From positions 744,001 to 808,000 of the forward strand of contig JAUMBQ010000006.1 in assembly GCA_032119595.1 (NCBI GenBank): 64,000 nucleotides of DNA, written 5' to 3'. This DNA is from JAGIBJ01 sp032119595. GTDB lineage: Bacteria; Actinomycetota; Thermoleophilia; Solirubrobacterales; Solirubrobacteraceae. This document shows positions 43,237 through 52,213 of the stretch, one piece after another (the first letter of the stretch is position 1; the number at the start of each line of letters is the position of its first letter). The translations under genes were made by a program, and so were the position numbers. The notes under the pieces are model-generated. The model ran no database searches, was not told the DNA's origin, and saw nothing but the letters and a program-made list of their open reading frames with translations.

Positions 43237-44336
43237 GCCTGCATCACGCGCCTCGGGGCGCGGTCACTCCGGGCGGGCGGCTCCGCGCTGCCGCAGGCGA
43301 CCGCCATCCGCTCCTCGGCGCACTCGGCGCCGTGCTCGCGCTGCATCTCCTGGGCTTCGGCCTGCTGCTCCTCGTCGTGGTCGCGCCGGGCGACCTCCGA
43401 CTGGCCAGCGGAGAGGCCTTCGGACTCGGCCTGGGGCTCACGGCCTACACGCTCGGCATGCGGCACGCGTTTGACGCCGACCACATCGCAGCCATCGACA
43501 ACACGACCCGGAAGCTGCTGCAGGAAGGCCGGCGGCCACACGCCTCGGGCTTCTACTTCTCGGCCGGCCACTCGACCGTCGTGCTCGTCCTGACCCTCCT
43601 GGTCGCTGTCGGCGTGCACGGCGCGTCAGGCGTGGTGCAGGACGAACACGCTGCGGTCCGTCAGTTTGCCAGCCTCTGGGGGCCGATCCTGGCCGGGTCG
43701 TTCCTGGTCGCAGTGGGCCTCGTCAACCTCTCTACGCTCCGCGGCTCGCTCCGAGCCGCCCGCCGGGTCCGGGCCGGGCACGCCGACCCGGTGGAACTCG
43801 AGCGTCAGCTCGTCGGCACGGGCATCCTGAACCGCTGGGCCCGCAAACTCTCGGGCCGGATCACCGCGCCCTGGCAGCTGTACCCGCTCGGCTTCATGTT
43901 CGGACTCGGGTTCGACACGGCCACGGAGATCGCACTCCTCGTCCTGGCGGGCGGCGGCGCGGCCGGCGGCCTTCCGATGCTGTCGATCCTGTCGCTGCCC
44001 ATCCTCTTCGCGGCCGGCATGACGCTCCTCGACACCCTCAACGGCGCCGCCATGACCAGGGCCTACGACTGGGCGCTCCACGCTCCAGCGAGACGCCTGG
44101 CCTACAACGCCGCCGTCACCGGCACGTCCGTCCTGTTTGCCCTCGGGATCGGCGCGCTCAGCCTGCTCGGGGTGTTCGTCCGCGAGTTCGAGATCGAGCA
44201 CGGACCACTGGCCGTCTTCGCGGCCATCGATGTCAGCCAACTCGGCGTGGCGCTCTTGGTGATCGTCCTCGCGACGTGGGCCGCTGCTGCGCTCTGGTGG
44301 CGAGGGGCGCAGCGCCCGGCCGTCCGCGCCCGCTGA
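43233..44336 (+). CDS. NiCoT-family nickel/cobalt permease
   Basis: A 367-residue polytopic permease with about eight membrane segments. The metal-recognition motif RHAFDADHIAAIDNTTRKL (HX4DH) lies in segment II near residue 75, with FYFSAGHSTVVLVLTL near 110 and LGFMFGLGFDTATEIALL near 225, the four NiCoT signatures. It imports Ni2+ (or Co2+) and, being coupled to ureD, almost certainly supplies nickel to urease. Symbols such as nixA or hoxN are used in other bacteria; I leave it open. It ends tail-to-tail with a TetR gene. Confidence 0.94.
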   Translation: MSLHHAPRGAVTPGGRLRAAAGDRHPLLGALGAVLALHLLGFGLLLLVVVAPGDLRLASGEAFGLGLGLTAYTLGMRHAFDADHIAAIDNTTRKLLQEGRRPHASGFYFSAGHSTVVLVLTLLVAVGVHGASGVVQDEHAAVRQFASLWGPILAGSFLVAVGLVNLSTLRGSLRAARRVRAGHADPVELERQLVGTGILNRWARKLSGRITAPWQLYPLGFMFGLGFDTATEIALLVLAGGGAAGGLPMLSILSLPILFAAGMTLLDTLNGAAMTRAYDWALHAPARRLAYNAAVTGTSVLFALGIGALSLLGVFVREFEIEHGPLAVFAAIDVSQLGVALLVIVLATWAAAALWWRGAQRPAVRAR

Positions 44337-44352
44337 ACGCGAAGCGGCGTCC

Positions 44353-45024
44353 TCAGAGTTCTTGGCCGGGCGGGAACTGCCCGGTGACGATCGTCGCGAT
44401 GAGATCGGTGCAGGTCTCGACGAGCTCGTCGATCTTCTCGGCCATCTCGTTGCGCTCGAGGGAACCGATCATCACGTCGGTCATCCCGCCCAGCACTGCG
44501 GCCGCCATCATCGGCGTGATCGGCCGGGACGGGATCTCCGGGTGCGCGGCGCGACCGCGTTCGATCAGTTCCAAGAGCGTCTGCGCGAAGCTATCGAACG
44601 ACTCACGGCGCACCCTCGTGGCGCGCTCGCTGAGGGTCGCCACCTCAATGAAGAACGCGCGGGTGAGGAGCGGCTCGACCGACAGGGCCGTGTAATACGC
44701 CCGCGCTCCGGTCGCAATCTGCTCGCGCCAGTCCGCACTGGTGGCGTCAGTCTGTTCCCGGATGAGCTGCTGCAATTGATCGCGCGTCTGCTCGTAGAGC
44801 TCCAGGAAGCAGGATTCCTTGTCGCCGAACTCCTCATAAAAGGTTCGTTTGGAGACCTTCGCGAAACGGACGACCTCGGTGATCGTCGCTCCGCGGTAGC
44901 CGTGCTGCGCGATCGTCTGCGCCATGCCCATGAGCATCCGCTGTCGCTGGCCCAACTCCGGCGGCGTAGCGGCGCCTTCACCCTGCTGCGCGTCGGGCGC
45001 CAATGAGGACGTTTCGGTGGACAT
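44353..45024 (-). CDS. TetR-family transcriptional regulator
   Basis: A 223-residue regulator with a clear helix-turn-helix (GQRQRMLMGMAQTIAQHGYRG then EVVRFAKVSKRTFYEEFGDK, residues about 23-68). The ligand domain has LSVEPLLTRAFFIEVATLSE, seen in regulators of lipid or xenobiotic genes. ATG 45024 is chosen; a longer frame begins at 45066 across the operator-like repeat. GGTAC-TGGCG-GTACC just upstream suggests autoregulation. Confidence 0.88.
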   Translation of the reverse strand: MSTETSSLAPDAQQGEGAATPPELGQRQRMLMGMAQTIAQHGYRGATITEVVRFAKVSKRTFYEEFGDKESCFLELYEQTRDQLQQLIREQTDATSADWREQIATGARAYYTALSVEPLLTRAFFIEVATLSERATRVRRESFDSFAQTLLELIERGRAAHPEIPSRPITPMMAAAVLGGMTDVMIGSLERNEMAEKIDELVETCTDLIATIVTGQFPPGQEL

Positions 45025-45049
45025 GCGTGCAGCGTAAACCGTCTTTCGG

Positions 45050-45074
45050 GGTACTGGCGGTACCAATAAGTACC
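45050..45074. promoter_or_regulatory. Possible TetR operator
   Basis: GGTAC-TGGCG-GTACC followed after AATAA by a third GTACC. It lies 26 nt before the TetR start, and GGTACC recurs near 45158. Confidence 0.4.
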
Positions 45075-45214
45075 CGCGCGTGGACTCGCCGTTCGCTCGA
45101 CGTCAGCGGTGGCGCGAGGCCGCTACTGACCAACCAAAAGCCGGTCGCCGCGTGATGTTTGGTACCCGTGAACACCGGCCAAGGTTCGGGCTTTTTGCAA
45201 CACCGCTCATTTCT

Positions 45215-45886
45215 TTAGGCTGGTGGCTGGAGCGCGCGCTCGATCGCCATCACCATCGCCTCGACGGGTTGAGCACCGCTCAACGCGAACCTTCGCCCAA
45301 GCACGAAGAACGGGACACCGCGCACGCCCATGCGGTCGGCCTCCTGTCGATCGGCGACCACATCCTCGGCAAACGCTCCGGTGCGGAGCGTTGATTCAGC
45401 CTCCCCTTCATCGAGGCCGACGTCGCCCGCGGCGTGCACGAGCACGGCACGGTCGGCGAGGTCGGCACCCTCAGAAAAGTGCGCTCGGTGGAGCCGCTGC
45501 GTGAGTTCCAGATCATGGCCGGTGCGCCGCGCGAGATGGATCAGCCGATGGGCATCGACGGTGGGCGCCGAGATCGCCTGATCAAAGTCCATGTCGAGAC
45601 CCAGCTCATCCCCAAGTTCGGCGACCTGCTCGACCATCTCGCGCGCCTGGTCGAGGGTCTTGCCGTACTTCTTCGCGAGCATCGGGATCGTGGGGCCGCG
45701 CTCGGCTCCTGGATCGAGTTGATACGAGCGCACCGTGATCCGCGTGCTGGCCCGCAGACCCGTCTCGTCCAAAGCGAGCCGCAAGCGGGTCTCGCCGATC
45801 CAGCACCACGGACAGACGACATCCGACCAGAGCTGGACGTCGAGGACCGGCTCGACATCGTGATGGTGCTGCGCGTCGTGACCCAT
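45215..45886 (-). CDS. DsbA-family oxidoreductase (FrnE-like)
   Basis: A 223-residue thioredoxin-fold protein. The redox motif is SDVVCPWCWIGETRLRLAL near residue 24 (CPWC), and the cis-Pro loop is MGVRGVPFFVLGRRFALSGA near 190. The inserted helical domain and this CPWC site match the FrnE/2-hydroxychromene-2-carboxylate isomerase-like group of DsbA proteins. There is no signal peptide, so it works in the cytoplasm. The first residues are His-rich (GHDAQHHHD). ATG 45886 is chosen over 45919 and 45946. Function is probably disulphide exchange or glutathione-analogue-linked isomerisation. Confidence 0.88.
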   Translation of the reverse strand: MGHDAQHHHDVEPVLDVQLWSDVVCPWCWIGETRLRLALDETGLRASTRITVRSYQLDPGAERGPTIPMLAKKYGKTLDQAREMVEQVAELGDELGLDMDFDQAISAPTVDAHRLIHLARRTGHDLELTQRLHRAHFSEGADLADRAVLVHAAGDVGLDEGEAESTLRTGAFAEDVVADRQEADRMGVRGVPFFVLGRRFALSGAQPVEAMVMAIERALQPPA

Positions 45887-45969
45887 GTGCACCCCACGGT
45901 ACTCCGCTCCGGGCGCCATGTTCCGCCGCTCGCCCGACCCCATCATCGGGCCGGACGAGCGACCCCCTC

Positions 45970-47406
45970 TTAGCCCTCCGGGTACGTCACCGGGGTGAGA
46001 CTCAGCGCCATGGCGTTGCCTTTGCCCGCGGTGAGCGGGCTGATGATGCCGGTGAGCGCGCCACAGCCGGCGAGGTCACTGATCGCAAACGTGCCCGCGA
46101 GCACGCCACCGGTGGCGGGTACGAAGTTCGGGGCTGCCGACTTCAGCGCGATGTTCGAGACCTGCTTGGCCTGGCAATTCGCCCCACCCGCGAGCGGAAT
46201 CCCGAAGAGCGTCACCTTGGGAATCTGGATGCGCGACTTCTGCACCGCCGTGAGGACGCCGCCTTCGAGCGACCCGACCATCGGCGCGGTCGGCAAGAAC
46301 AGCACCTGCGCCGTCACCGGCAAGAACCCGAGTGCCACCAGGTTGCCGGTCGACTGCTCCAGGAACAGGTCGGCCGAGAACCCCGTCGACTGCGGATCGA
46401 ACGTGACCGCATCGAGTGACCCGCGCAAGGGAAGCGACCCCTTCACGAGGGTCTTGAGCGTCGCGCTGCCCTGGAGGGAGTAGTTGAACACCTCGGGCTC
46501 GGGCTCGCAGTCGACCTCGCACGGAACTTCGTACGTGTACGAGACCGGCGTCGACGTGCCGAAATCGGTGAGGACCGTGAGGGTGGTCTGCCCCGGCACC
46601 TGCGCCTCCGGCACGGTCAGCTCGACCGTCTGGTCGTCCGTCACGACGAAGCTGCCCCCGTACGCTCCGGCGATCTTCACCGCGACCGTGCTGGCGAGGT
46701 TCGTGCCCTTGATCGTGATCGTGTTTCCGCCGGCCAGGGGGCCGCTGCTCTGCGACAGAGACGTGATCGTCGGTGCCGAAGGGACGCCGCCGGTGCTCGG
46801 GATCACGGCCAGCGGTGCGGAGTCGGCCGACTGCGCGCAGTCGGAGATCCTGGTCCACGGAGTGGTCGGCGGGGTCCCGAGGCCAGGACCGAGGAAGCCT
46901 GAGAACACGGTGCTGAGGTTGAACTTCTCCAGGCGGAGGACAACGGGGGCCGGGCCGGACGTCGTCGTCGCGGGAGTGGATCCGAGCGTCGGTGAGACGG
47001 CGTCGTAGCCGTACCCGTCGCTGGCTTGCTCGGAGACGCTCCCCGTGCCCAGGGTGCGAGGCAGACCGCTCAGGGCGACGGACGTCGCCTGCGCGCCCGA
47101 GGTCTTGAACGACAGGCCGTTGATCGTGGGCGTGGCGTTGGCCGGAACCCAGGTGCCCGGCATGGTGGTGACGCCGGTGCGCCACTTGATCGTCGCGAAG
47201 ACATCGCTGACTACCACGGTCTCGCCCGGCGCCGTCGTCGCGGGGACGGTGAAGTCCAGCGCGAGCTTGACGCCGTAACACTGCGCCAGCCGCACATCGG
47301 CGTGGATGACCTGCGAGCCCGCCGCGCCGGCCACCGCCGGTGTCGAGCCGACCAGGCCAACGAGTGCGAGCAGGGTGGCGGGCAGAAGGTGCCGCTTGCG
47401 GTTCAT
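45970..47406 (-). CDS. Secreted IPT-domain protein with shared C-terminal domain
   Basis: A 478-residue protein. Signal peptide LLPATLLALVGLVGSTPAVA; an N-terminal beta domain starting DVRLAQCYGVKLALDFTVPA that resembles the DUF6801 type; one IPT/TIG domain (ITSLSQSSGPLAGGNTITIK, near residue 225); a short Cys/Glu hinge (CEVDCEPEPE); then the 165-residue domain GSATLKTLVKGSLPL to SPLTAGKGNAMALSL also found at 7210 and 52932. Cysteines in that domain (GANCQAKQ and LAGCGAL) are conserved in all three. It should be secreted to the envelope; function unknown. Confidence 0.8.
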   Translation of the reverse strand: MNRKRHLLPATLLALVGLVGSTPAVAGAAGSQVIHADVRLAQCYGVKLALDFTVPATTAPGETVVVSDVFATIKWRTGVTTMPGTWVPANATPTINGLSFKTSGAQATSVALSGLPRTLGTGSVSEQASDGYGYDAVSPTLGSTPATTTSGPAPVVLRLEKFNLSTVFSGFLGPGLGTPPTTPWTRISDCAQSADSAPLAVIPSTGGVPSAPTITSLSQSSGPLAGGNTITIKGTNLASTVAVKIAGAYGGSFVVTDDQTVELTVPEAQVPGQTTLTVLTDFGTSTPVSYTYEVPCEVDCEPEPEVFNYSLQGSATLKTLVKGSLPLRGSLDAVTFDPQSTGFSADLFLEQSTGNLVALGFLPVTAQVLFLPTAPMVGSLEGGVLTAVQKSRIQIPKVTLFGIPLAGGANCQAKQVSNIALKSAAPNFVPATGGVLAGTFAISDLAGCGALTGIISPLTAGKGNAMALSLTPVTYPEG

Positions 47407-47550
47407 GGAGACAGACCTCTTGGACGGAGAGAGCTGTGGCTGCCGGGGGCACAGGCACGGCGACGAGTGGGACTGAAGCGACTCTACCGCCACAGTGTGC
47501 GGCCGTCACATCACTCGGGCCGCGGGGGGCGTCAGATACGGTCCAGGCTC

Positions 47551-48924
47551 ATGGCCCCGGCCTCGCCCCACGGTTCTCCGGACCGCCGCCTCCTTCGGCT
47601 CCCGCAGCTGCACCCCGCCCAGGCGATCGTGGCCGCGTTCGCCGGCGTGGTGTTCCTCGGGACCGTGCTGCTGATGCTCCCCATTGCTACCCAGGGGCCG
47701 GGAGGCAGCGGCCTCATCGACGCCTTCTTCCACGCCACCTCCGCCGTGTGCGTGACCGGCCTCTCCGCCGTCGACACCGCCGAGCACTGGACCGTCTTCG
47801 GCCAGGCCGTGTTGCTCGTGCTCGTGCAGGTCGGTGGGTTCGGCATCATGACCTTCGCGTCGATCCTCGGCATCGTGGTCGCACGGCGCATGGGACTGCG
47901 TTCGCGGCTCCAGACGGCCGCCGAGAGCCAGACGCTCAATCCGGGCGATCTGCGGCGCGTCCTCGTCGGCGTCGCGAAGATTTCGCTCACTGTCGAGCTT
48001 GCCGTTGCGTTTGCGCTCATGTTGCGCTGGTGGCTCGGCTACGACGAATCGATCGGCCGTTCGATCTGGCTGGGGGTCTTCCACTCCGTCGCCGCCTTCA
48101 ACAACGCCGGCTTTGCACTCTTCTCAGACAACCTCATGGGCTTCGTCTCCGACCCGCTCATCTGCGTGCCGCTCGCGCTGAGCGTCATCGTCGGCGGGCT
48201 CGGGTTCCCCGTGCTCATGGAGCTGCGGCGGGAGTTCGGGCGCCCGCTGCACTGGTCGCTCAACACGAAGATCGTGGTCTGGGTGACCATCATCCTGTTG
48301 ACTGGCAGCACGCTGCTCATCACCGCGCTGGAGTGGTCGAACGAGGGCACGCTGGGTCCGCTCGACACGCCCGGCAAGGTGCTGGCCGGCTTCTTCCAGG
48401 CCGTCATCACCCGAACGGCGGGCTTCAACAGTGTCGATATCGGTCAGCTCCACCCCGAGACCTGGTTCGTGATGGACATCCTCATGTTCATCGGCGCGGG
48501 CCCGGCCGGGACCGGCGGCGGCATCAAGGTCACCACCCTTGCCGTCCTCTTCTTCCTCGTGCTCACCGAGATTCGCGGCGACGGCGCCGTCAACCTCTTC
48601 GGGCGCCGCCTTCCGCGCTCCACGCACCGGCAGGCGATCACGGTCGTCGCACTGGCCGCCACGGTCGTCGTCCTCGCCACCCTGGTCGTGATGATCCTTG
48701 AGCCGGTCGGCTTGGACCAGAGCCTCTTTGAGGTGATCTCGGCATTCACCACCACCGGCCTGACGACCGGCATCACCGACGACCTCTCCGGCGCGTCCAA
48801 GATGCTGCTCGTATTCCTGATGTTTGCTGGCCGCCTCGGGCCGATTACGCTGGCGTCGGCCATCGCACTCAAGCGCACGAGCCGACTCTACGAGTATCCG
48901 AAGGAGCGGCCGATCATTGGCTGA
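47551..48924 (+). CDS. trkH: TrkH/KtrB-type potassium uptake channel subunit
   Basis: A 457-residue membrane protein with four M1-P-M2 repeats. The selectivity-filter loops are TSAVCVTGLSAVD near residue 70, AAFNNAGFALFSD near 190, TRTAGFNSVDIGQ near 290 and FTTTGLTTGITD near 405. It carries K+ across the membrane, with the cytoplasmic gating ring formed by the TrkA-like protein encoded 45 nt downstream. Length is nearer KtrB than E. coli TrkH. The pair likely serves turgor and K+ balance. Confidence 0.93.
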   Translation: MAPASPHGSPDRRLLRLPQLHPAQAIVAAFAGVVFLGTVLLMLPIATQGPGGSGLIDAFFHATSAVCVTGLSAVDTAEHWTVFGQAVLLVLVQVGGFGIMTFASILGIVVARRMGLRSRLQTAAESQTLNPGDLRRVLVGVAKISLTVELAVAFALMLRWWLGYDESIGRSIWLGVFHSVAAFNNAGFALFSDNLMGFVSDPLICVPLALSVIVGGLGFPVLMELRREFGRPLHWSLNTKIVVWVTIILLTGSTLLITALEWSNEGTLGPLDTPGKVLAGFFQAVITRTAGFNSVDIGQLHPETWFVMDILMFIGAGPAGTGGGIKVTTLAVLFFLVLTEIRGDGAVNLFGRRLPRSTHRQAITVVALAATVVVLATLVVMILEPVGLDQSLFEVISAFTTTGLTTGITDDLSGASKMLLVFLMFAGRLGPITLASAIALKRTSRLYEYPKERPIIG

Positions 48925-48969
48925 TCACGCCGCGCACGCCCACCCGCCCAGCAACCCCAGGCAGGCACC

Positions 48970-49662
48970 ATGACGCTGTTCACTCCAGCAAAAGTCGCCG
49001 CGCGCGTCGCCGAGGCCGACTCGGTGGTGGTCCTCGGCCTCGGCCGCTTCGGCAGCGCGATCGCGACCGAACTCGTGCGCACCGGCACCGAGGTGCTTGG
49101 CGTCGACAACGACGACGCGATCGTCCAGGCCCACGCCGATCTCCTCACCCACGTGGTGAAGGCCGATTCCACGAACATCGACGCGCTGCGCCAGATCGCC
49201 GTGCCGGAGTTCGACCGAGCGGTCGTGGGCATTGGCATCAACATCGAGGCCAGCCTGCTGACGGCGTCGCTGCTCGTCGAGTTCGGGATCAAGACCATCT
49301 GGGCGAAGGCGATCAGCGACCCGCACGCCAAGATCCTGGAGCAGCTCGGCGTCCACCACGTCGTAGCGCCTGAACGCGACATGGGCACGCGAGTGGCCCA
49401 CCTCGTGCGCGGCGCGATGCTCGACTTCATCGAGTTCGAAGACGACTTCGCGATGGTGAAGACGCGGGCGCCCACCTTCACGTATGGCCTGCGGCTCAGC
49501 GAAGCCCGGATCCGGGCCGAGCACGGCGTCACGGTGATCGCGATCCACAAGGGTGAATCGGGCTGGACCTACGCGACGGCGGACACGCTGCTGGAGAAGG
49601 ACGACCGGATCATCGTCTCGGGCCCGACTCGCAAGACCGAACGGTTCGCCCTGCTGCACTAG
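48970..49662 (+). CDS. trkA: TrkA/KtrA-type potassium channel gating protein
   Basis: A 230-residue RCK protein. The NAD/ATP-binding Rossmann motif VVVLGLGRFGSAIATEL is near residue 19 with the acidic end DNDD near 46, and the C-terminal RCK_C domain begins near residue 150 (LRLSEARIRAEHGVTVIAIH). It forms the octameric ring that opens the TrkH channel in response to nucleotides. Two hairpins follow, so the trkH-trkA operon ends here. Confidence 0.93.
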   Translation: MTLFTPAKVAARVAEADSVVVLGLGRFGSAIATELVRTGTEVLGVDNDDAIVQAHADLLTHVVKADSTNIDALRQIAVPEFDRAVVGIGINIEASLLTASLLVEFGIKTIWAKAISDPHAKILEQLGVHHVVAPERDMGTRVAHLVRGAMLDFIEFEDDFAMVKTRAPTFTYGLRLSEARIRAEHGVTVIAIHKGESGWTYATADTLLEKDDRIIVSGPTRKTERFALLH

Positions 49663-49675
49663 ACGCTGCGCGGGC

Positions 49676-49735
49676 GCGGCGCTCGGTCAGCGCCGCAGGA
49701 GGGTCACAGGGCCGGCCGCCCCACGCGGCCGGCCC
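49676..49735 (+). terminator. Double terminator hairpin after trkA
   Basis: GCGGCGCT-N5-AGCGCCGC (49676-49696) and an 11-bp stem GGGCCGGCCGC with 5-nt loop (49709-49735). The second also lies just beyond the convergent lipoprotein gene. Confidence 0.65.
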
Positions 49736-49749
49736 CGGAGCTTTGAGCG

Positions 49750-50133
49750 TTACGGCGTGGTCGTCGCGAGCTGGTCCTTGGCGTCCTGGAGCTGCTTCTT
49801 GTCTTCGTCGGAGAGGTAGTCGTTGTCCTCGACCGCCTCGATCGCGTCGGTGCCGGCCTGCTTGGCCTTGTCCTCGATCTCCTTGGTCTGGGCCTCGATC
49901 TTCTTCTGCGCTTCCTCGGCGGTGATCTTGCCGGACTTCACGTCTTCAGAGACCTGGGCAGCGTCCTCCTGGAGCTGCTTGGCGTCCTGCTGAAGGGCCT
50001 CGCCCTGCTTCTTGACGTCTTCGATCTTGCTCTCGTCGATGCCGCCGTCGCCGCAGCCTGCAGCGAAGCCGCCGAGGGCGCCGACGAGGGCGACCGGCAG
50101 GAGGAGGGAACGAAGAGCGGAGGTGGTGTTCAT
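49750..50133 (-). CDS. Small coiled-coil lipoprotein
   Basis: A 127-residue protein. A lipoprotein signal ends FAAGC-G (Cys near residue 26), followed by about 95 residues of charged helix rich in Lys, Glu, Gln and Asp with heptad-like spacing (VKKQGEALQQDAKQLQEDAA). The C-terminus has DNDYLSDEDKKQLQDAKDQL. It should be lipid-anchored outside the membrane as a helical spacer. I do not recognise a named family. ATG 50133 gives a normal signal; the frame extends upstream without one. Confidence 0.75.
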   Translation of the reverse strand: MNTTSALRSLLLPVALVGALGGFAAGCGDGGIDESKIEDVKKQGEALQQDAKQLQEDAAQVSEDVKSGKITAEEAQKKIEAQTKEIEDKAKQAGTDAIEAVEDNDYLSDEDKKQLQDAKDQLATTTP

Positions 50134-50301
50134 GGTGGTGCTTTCCCGGAAATGAGTGGTGATGGCCTGGCGCCGTGACTGAGAGCGGTGGTTGCCAGGA
50201 GTGGACATGCGCCACAAGGTACGCCACGAGCACGCCCCTGTCGCGCGGTTTTCCGCCAGTTCAAATACCTCTGGGATCCGTCGAACGGACGAGCCAGCGT
50301 G

Positions 50302-50604
50302 CTACGGCGTGAGCCAGCCCGCCCAGGCGAGGTAGGTCTTGATCGCCTCAGTCAGGGTGATCGGGCCGCAGTCGACGTGGAACTCGTGGCCGTCGACCCA
50401 GGCGTGGAGCCAGTCATCGGCAGTGCGGTTGATCGTGATCTCGGGGCAGTCGCGCCCGATCAGGCCAACGCGCTCGAGGTCCACATGCAGCGCCCAGCCC
50501 GCCTCCAGGGGGTCGATCCGCAGGCCCGGAGCGCGATCCCACTCACCGTCGCAGGCGCACAGGTACCAATCCTGAAGGCCGGTGAGCGGGGCGTGGGAGA
50601 TCAT
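50302..50604 (-). CDS. Imm53-family immunity protein, orphan
   Basis: A 100-residue protein that closely follows the Imm53 pattern: LQDWYLCACDGEWDRAPGLR near residue 10, EAGWALHVDLERV near 34, and the tail WVDGHEFHVDCGPITLTEAI. Imm53 proteins are predicted to neutralise polymorphic toxins delivered between bacteria. No toxin gene, secretion gene or other immunity gene is nearby, so it may protect against toxins of neighbours or have been recruited for something else. It is divergent from the FAD oxidoreductase. Confidence 0.8.
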   Translation of the reverse strand: MISHAPLTGLQDWYLCACDGEWDRAPGLRIDPLEAGWALHVDLERVGLIGRDCPEITINRTADDWLHAWVDGHEFHVDCGPITLTEAIKTYLAWAGWLTP

Positions 50605-50683
50605 GCGCTCGCCTTTCGCCTCCGCTGCGCGGGAACCTTCCTGCGTCGACGGCCGATCGACCCTGCCGAGCTAGGTTGAGCGT

Positions 50684-52111
50684 GTGCCTCGCCCCTGGCC
50701 CACCACGCCGCCCACGGCCGACGAGCGCTCCGCCTACGCCGATGCGGTGCCAAGGTCGTTCTGGCTCGACGGGCTACCGGCGAGGGATGCGTCCCCGGCG
50801 TTGGCCCGCGAAGCGCGTGCGTCGCTGTGCATCGTCGGGGGTGGGTTCACGGGACTGTGGGCTGCGATCCACGCCAAGGCCGATGATCCGGCCCGCGACA
50901 TCGTGGTGCTGGAGGGCGACGTGGTCGGCAGCGCGGCGAGCGGACGCAACGGCGGATTCTGCATCGCGTCGCTGACGCACGGGATCGACCACGGTTTGGC
51001 GCGGTTCCCGGAGGAGATCGACACGCTCGTGCGGCTCGGCCTGGAGAACTTCGACGGGCTCGTCGCCGACCTGGACCGACTCAGCATCGACTGCGACTTC
51101 CAGCCGACCGGGGAACTCAGCGTCGCTCTGGAACCGCACGAGCTGGATTGGCTTCAGGAGGAGGCCGACCTCCTGGGGCGTTTTGGTCACGACGCGGTGG
51201 TGCTCGACCGGGACGCGCTGCAGGCGCAGATTGCGTCGCCAACCTATCTCGGTGGCGTATGGGACCGGACGGGCGCGGCGGTCCTCGACCCCGGCAAGCT
51301 GGTCGAAGGGCTGCGGCGCGCGGCCATCGCATCGGGCGTGCGGATCTACGAGGGCACGACGGTCGAGGGGATCGAGCCCACCCCTCGCGGGCTTCGGCTG
51401 GTGACCGGCGCGGGCGCCGTCGAGGCCGAACGCGTGCTGCTCGCGACCGGTGCCCATCGCTCCCTGCTCGGCGCCGTGCGGGCACGGATCGCGCCGGTGT
51501 ACGACTACGTTCTGGTGACCGAGCCGCTGACGACTGAGCAGCGCGCCTCGATCGGATGGGCGGACGGCCAGGGCATCGCCGACAGCGCCAATCAGTTCCA
51601 CTACTACCGCCTGACGGCAGACGGCCGGATCCTTTGGGGTGGGTACGACGCGGTGTACCGCTGGCGCGGGCCGGTCGATGCCCGCTTCGATGAACGCGAC
51701 GCGTCGTTCGCGCGCCTCTCGCAGCACTTCTTCACGACCTTCCCGCAGCTGCGCGGGCTGCGATTCAGCCACCGGTGGGGTGGCGCGATCGACACCTGCA
51801 GTCGCTTCTCCGTGTTCTTTGGCACCGCCTACGACGGTCGCCTCGCCTACGCCACCGGCTACACCGGACTTGGCGTGTGCGCAACGCGGTTCGGGGCGCG
51901 GGTGGCGCTCGATCTCGTGGATGGCCGTGCGAGCGAGGCGACCGGCCTGCAGTACGTCGCCCGCAAGCCCGTCCCGTTCCCGCCCGAGCCGCTGCGCAGC
52001 GCCGCCATCCGCCTCACGCAGCGCGGGCTCGCAGCGGCCGATGCCCGCGGCGGCCGCCGCGGACGCTGGCTCCGCACCCTCGATCGGCTCGGGGTGGGCT
52101 TCGACTCCTGA
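50684..52111 (+). CDS. FAD-dependent oxidoreductase (DAO family)
   Basis: A 475-residue flavoprotein. The FAD motif SLCIVGGGFTGLWAAIHA is near residue 48, followed by VLEGDVVGSAASGRNGGFC, the typical glycine/sarcosine oxidase-like pattern RNGG, and a C-terminal FAD-contact segment with TGYTGLGVCATRFGARVA near 395. The group includes gamma-glutamylputrescine oxidase (PuuB-like) enzymes that oxidise C-N bonds of amines or amino acids. Start is GTG 50684. There is no clear partner gene, so substrate stays open; an amine is the best guess. Confidence 0.87.
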   Translation: MPRPWPTTPPTADERSAYADAVPRSFWLDGLPARDASPALAREARASLCIVGGGFTGLWAAIHAKADDPARDIVVLEGDVVGSAASGRNGGFCIASLTHGIDHGLARFPEEIDTLVRLGLENFDGLVADLDRLSIDCDFQPTGELSVALEPHELDWLQEEADLLGRFGHDAVVLDRDALQAQIASPTYLGGVWDRTGAAVLDPGKLVEGLRRAAIASGVRIYEGTTVEGIEPTPRGLRLVTGAGAVEAERVLLATGAHRSLLGAVRARIAPVYDYVLVTEPLTTEQRASIGWADGQGIADSANQFHYYRLTADGRILWGGYDAVYRWRGPVDARFDERDASFARLSQHFFTTFPQLRGLRFSHRWGGAIDTCSRFSVFFGTAYDGRLAYATGYTGLGVCATRFGARVALDLVDGRASEATGLQYVARKPVPFPPEPLRSAAIRLTQRGLAAADARGGRRGRWLRTLDRLGVGFDS

Positions 52112-52213
52112 CCGACCCTGCAGGCCTTGGCGGTGGCCTCCTCCCGAGGCGAGAGTCAGCGGCGCTGAGCGGTGGGACGCTGCCTTGGGGCGGCGGGCGT
52201 CGACGACGACCGG

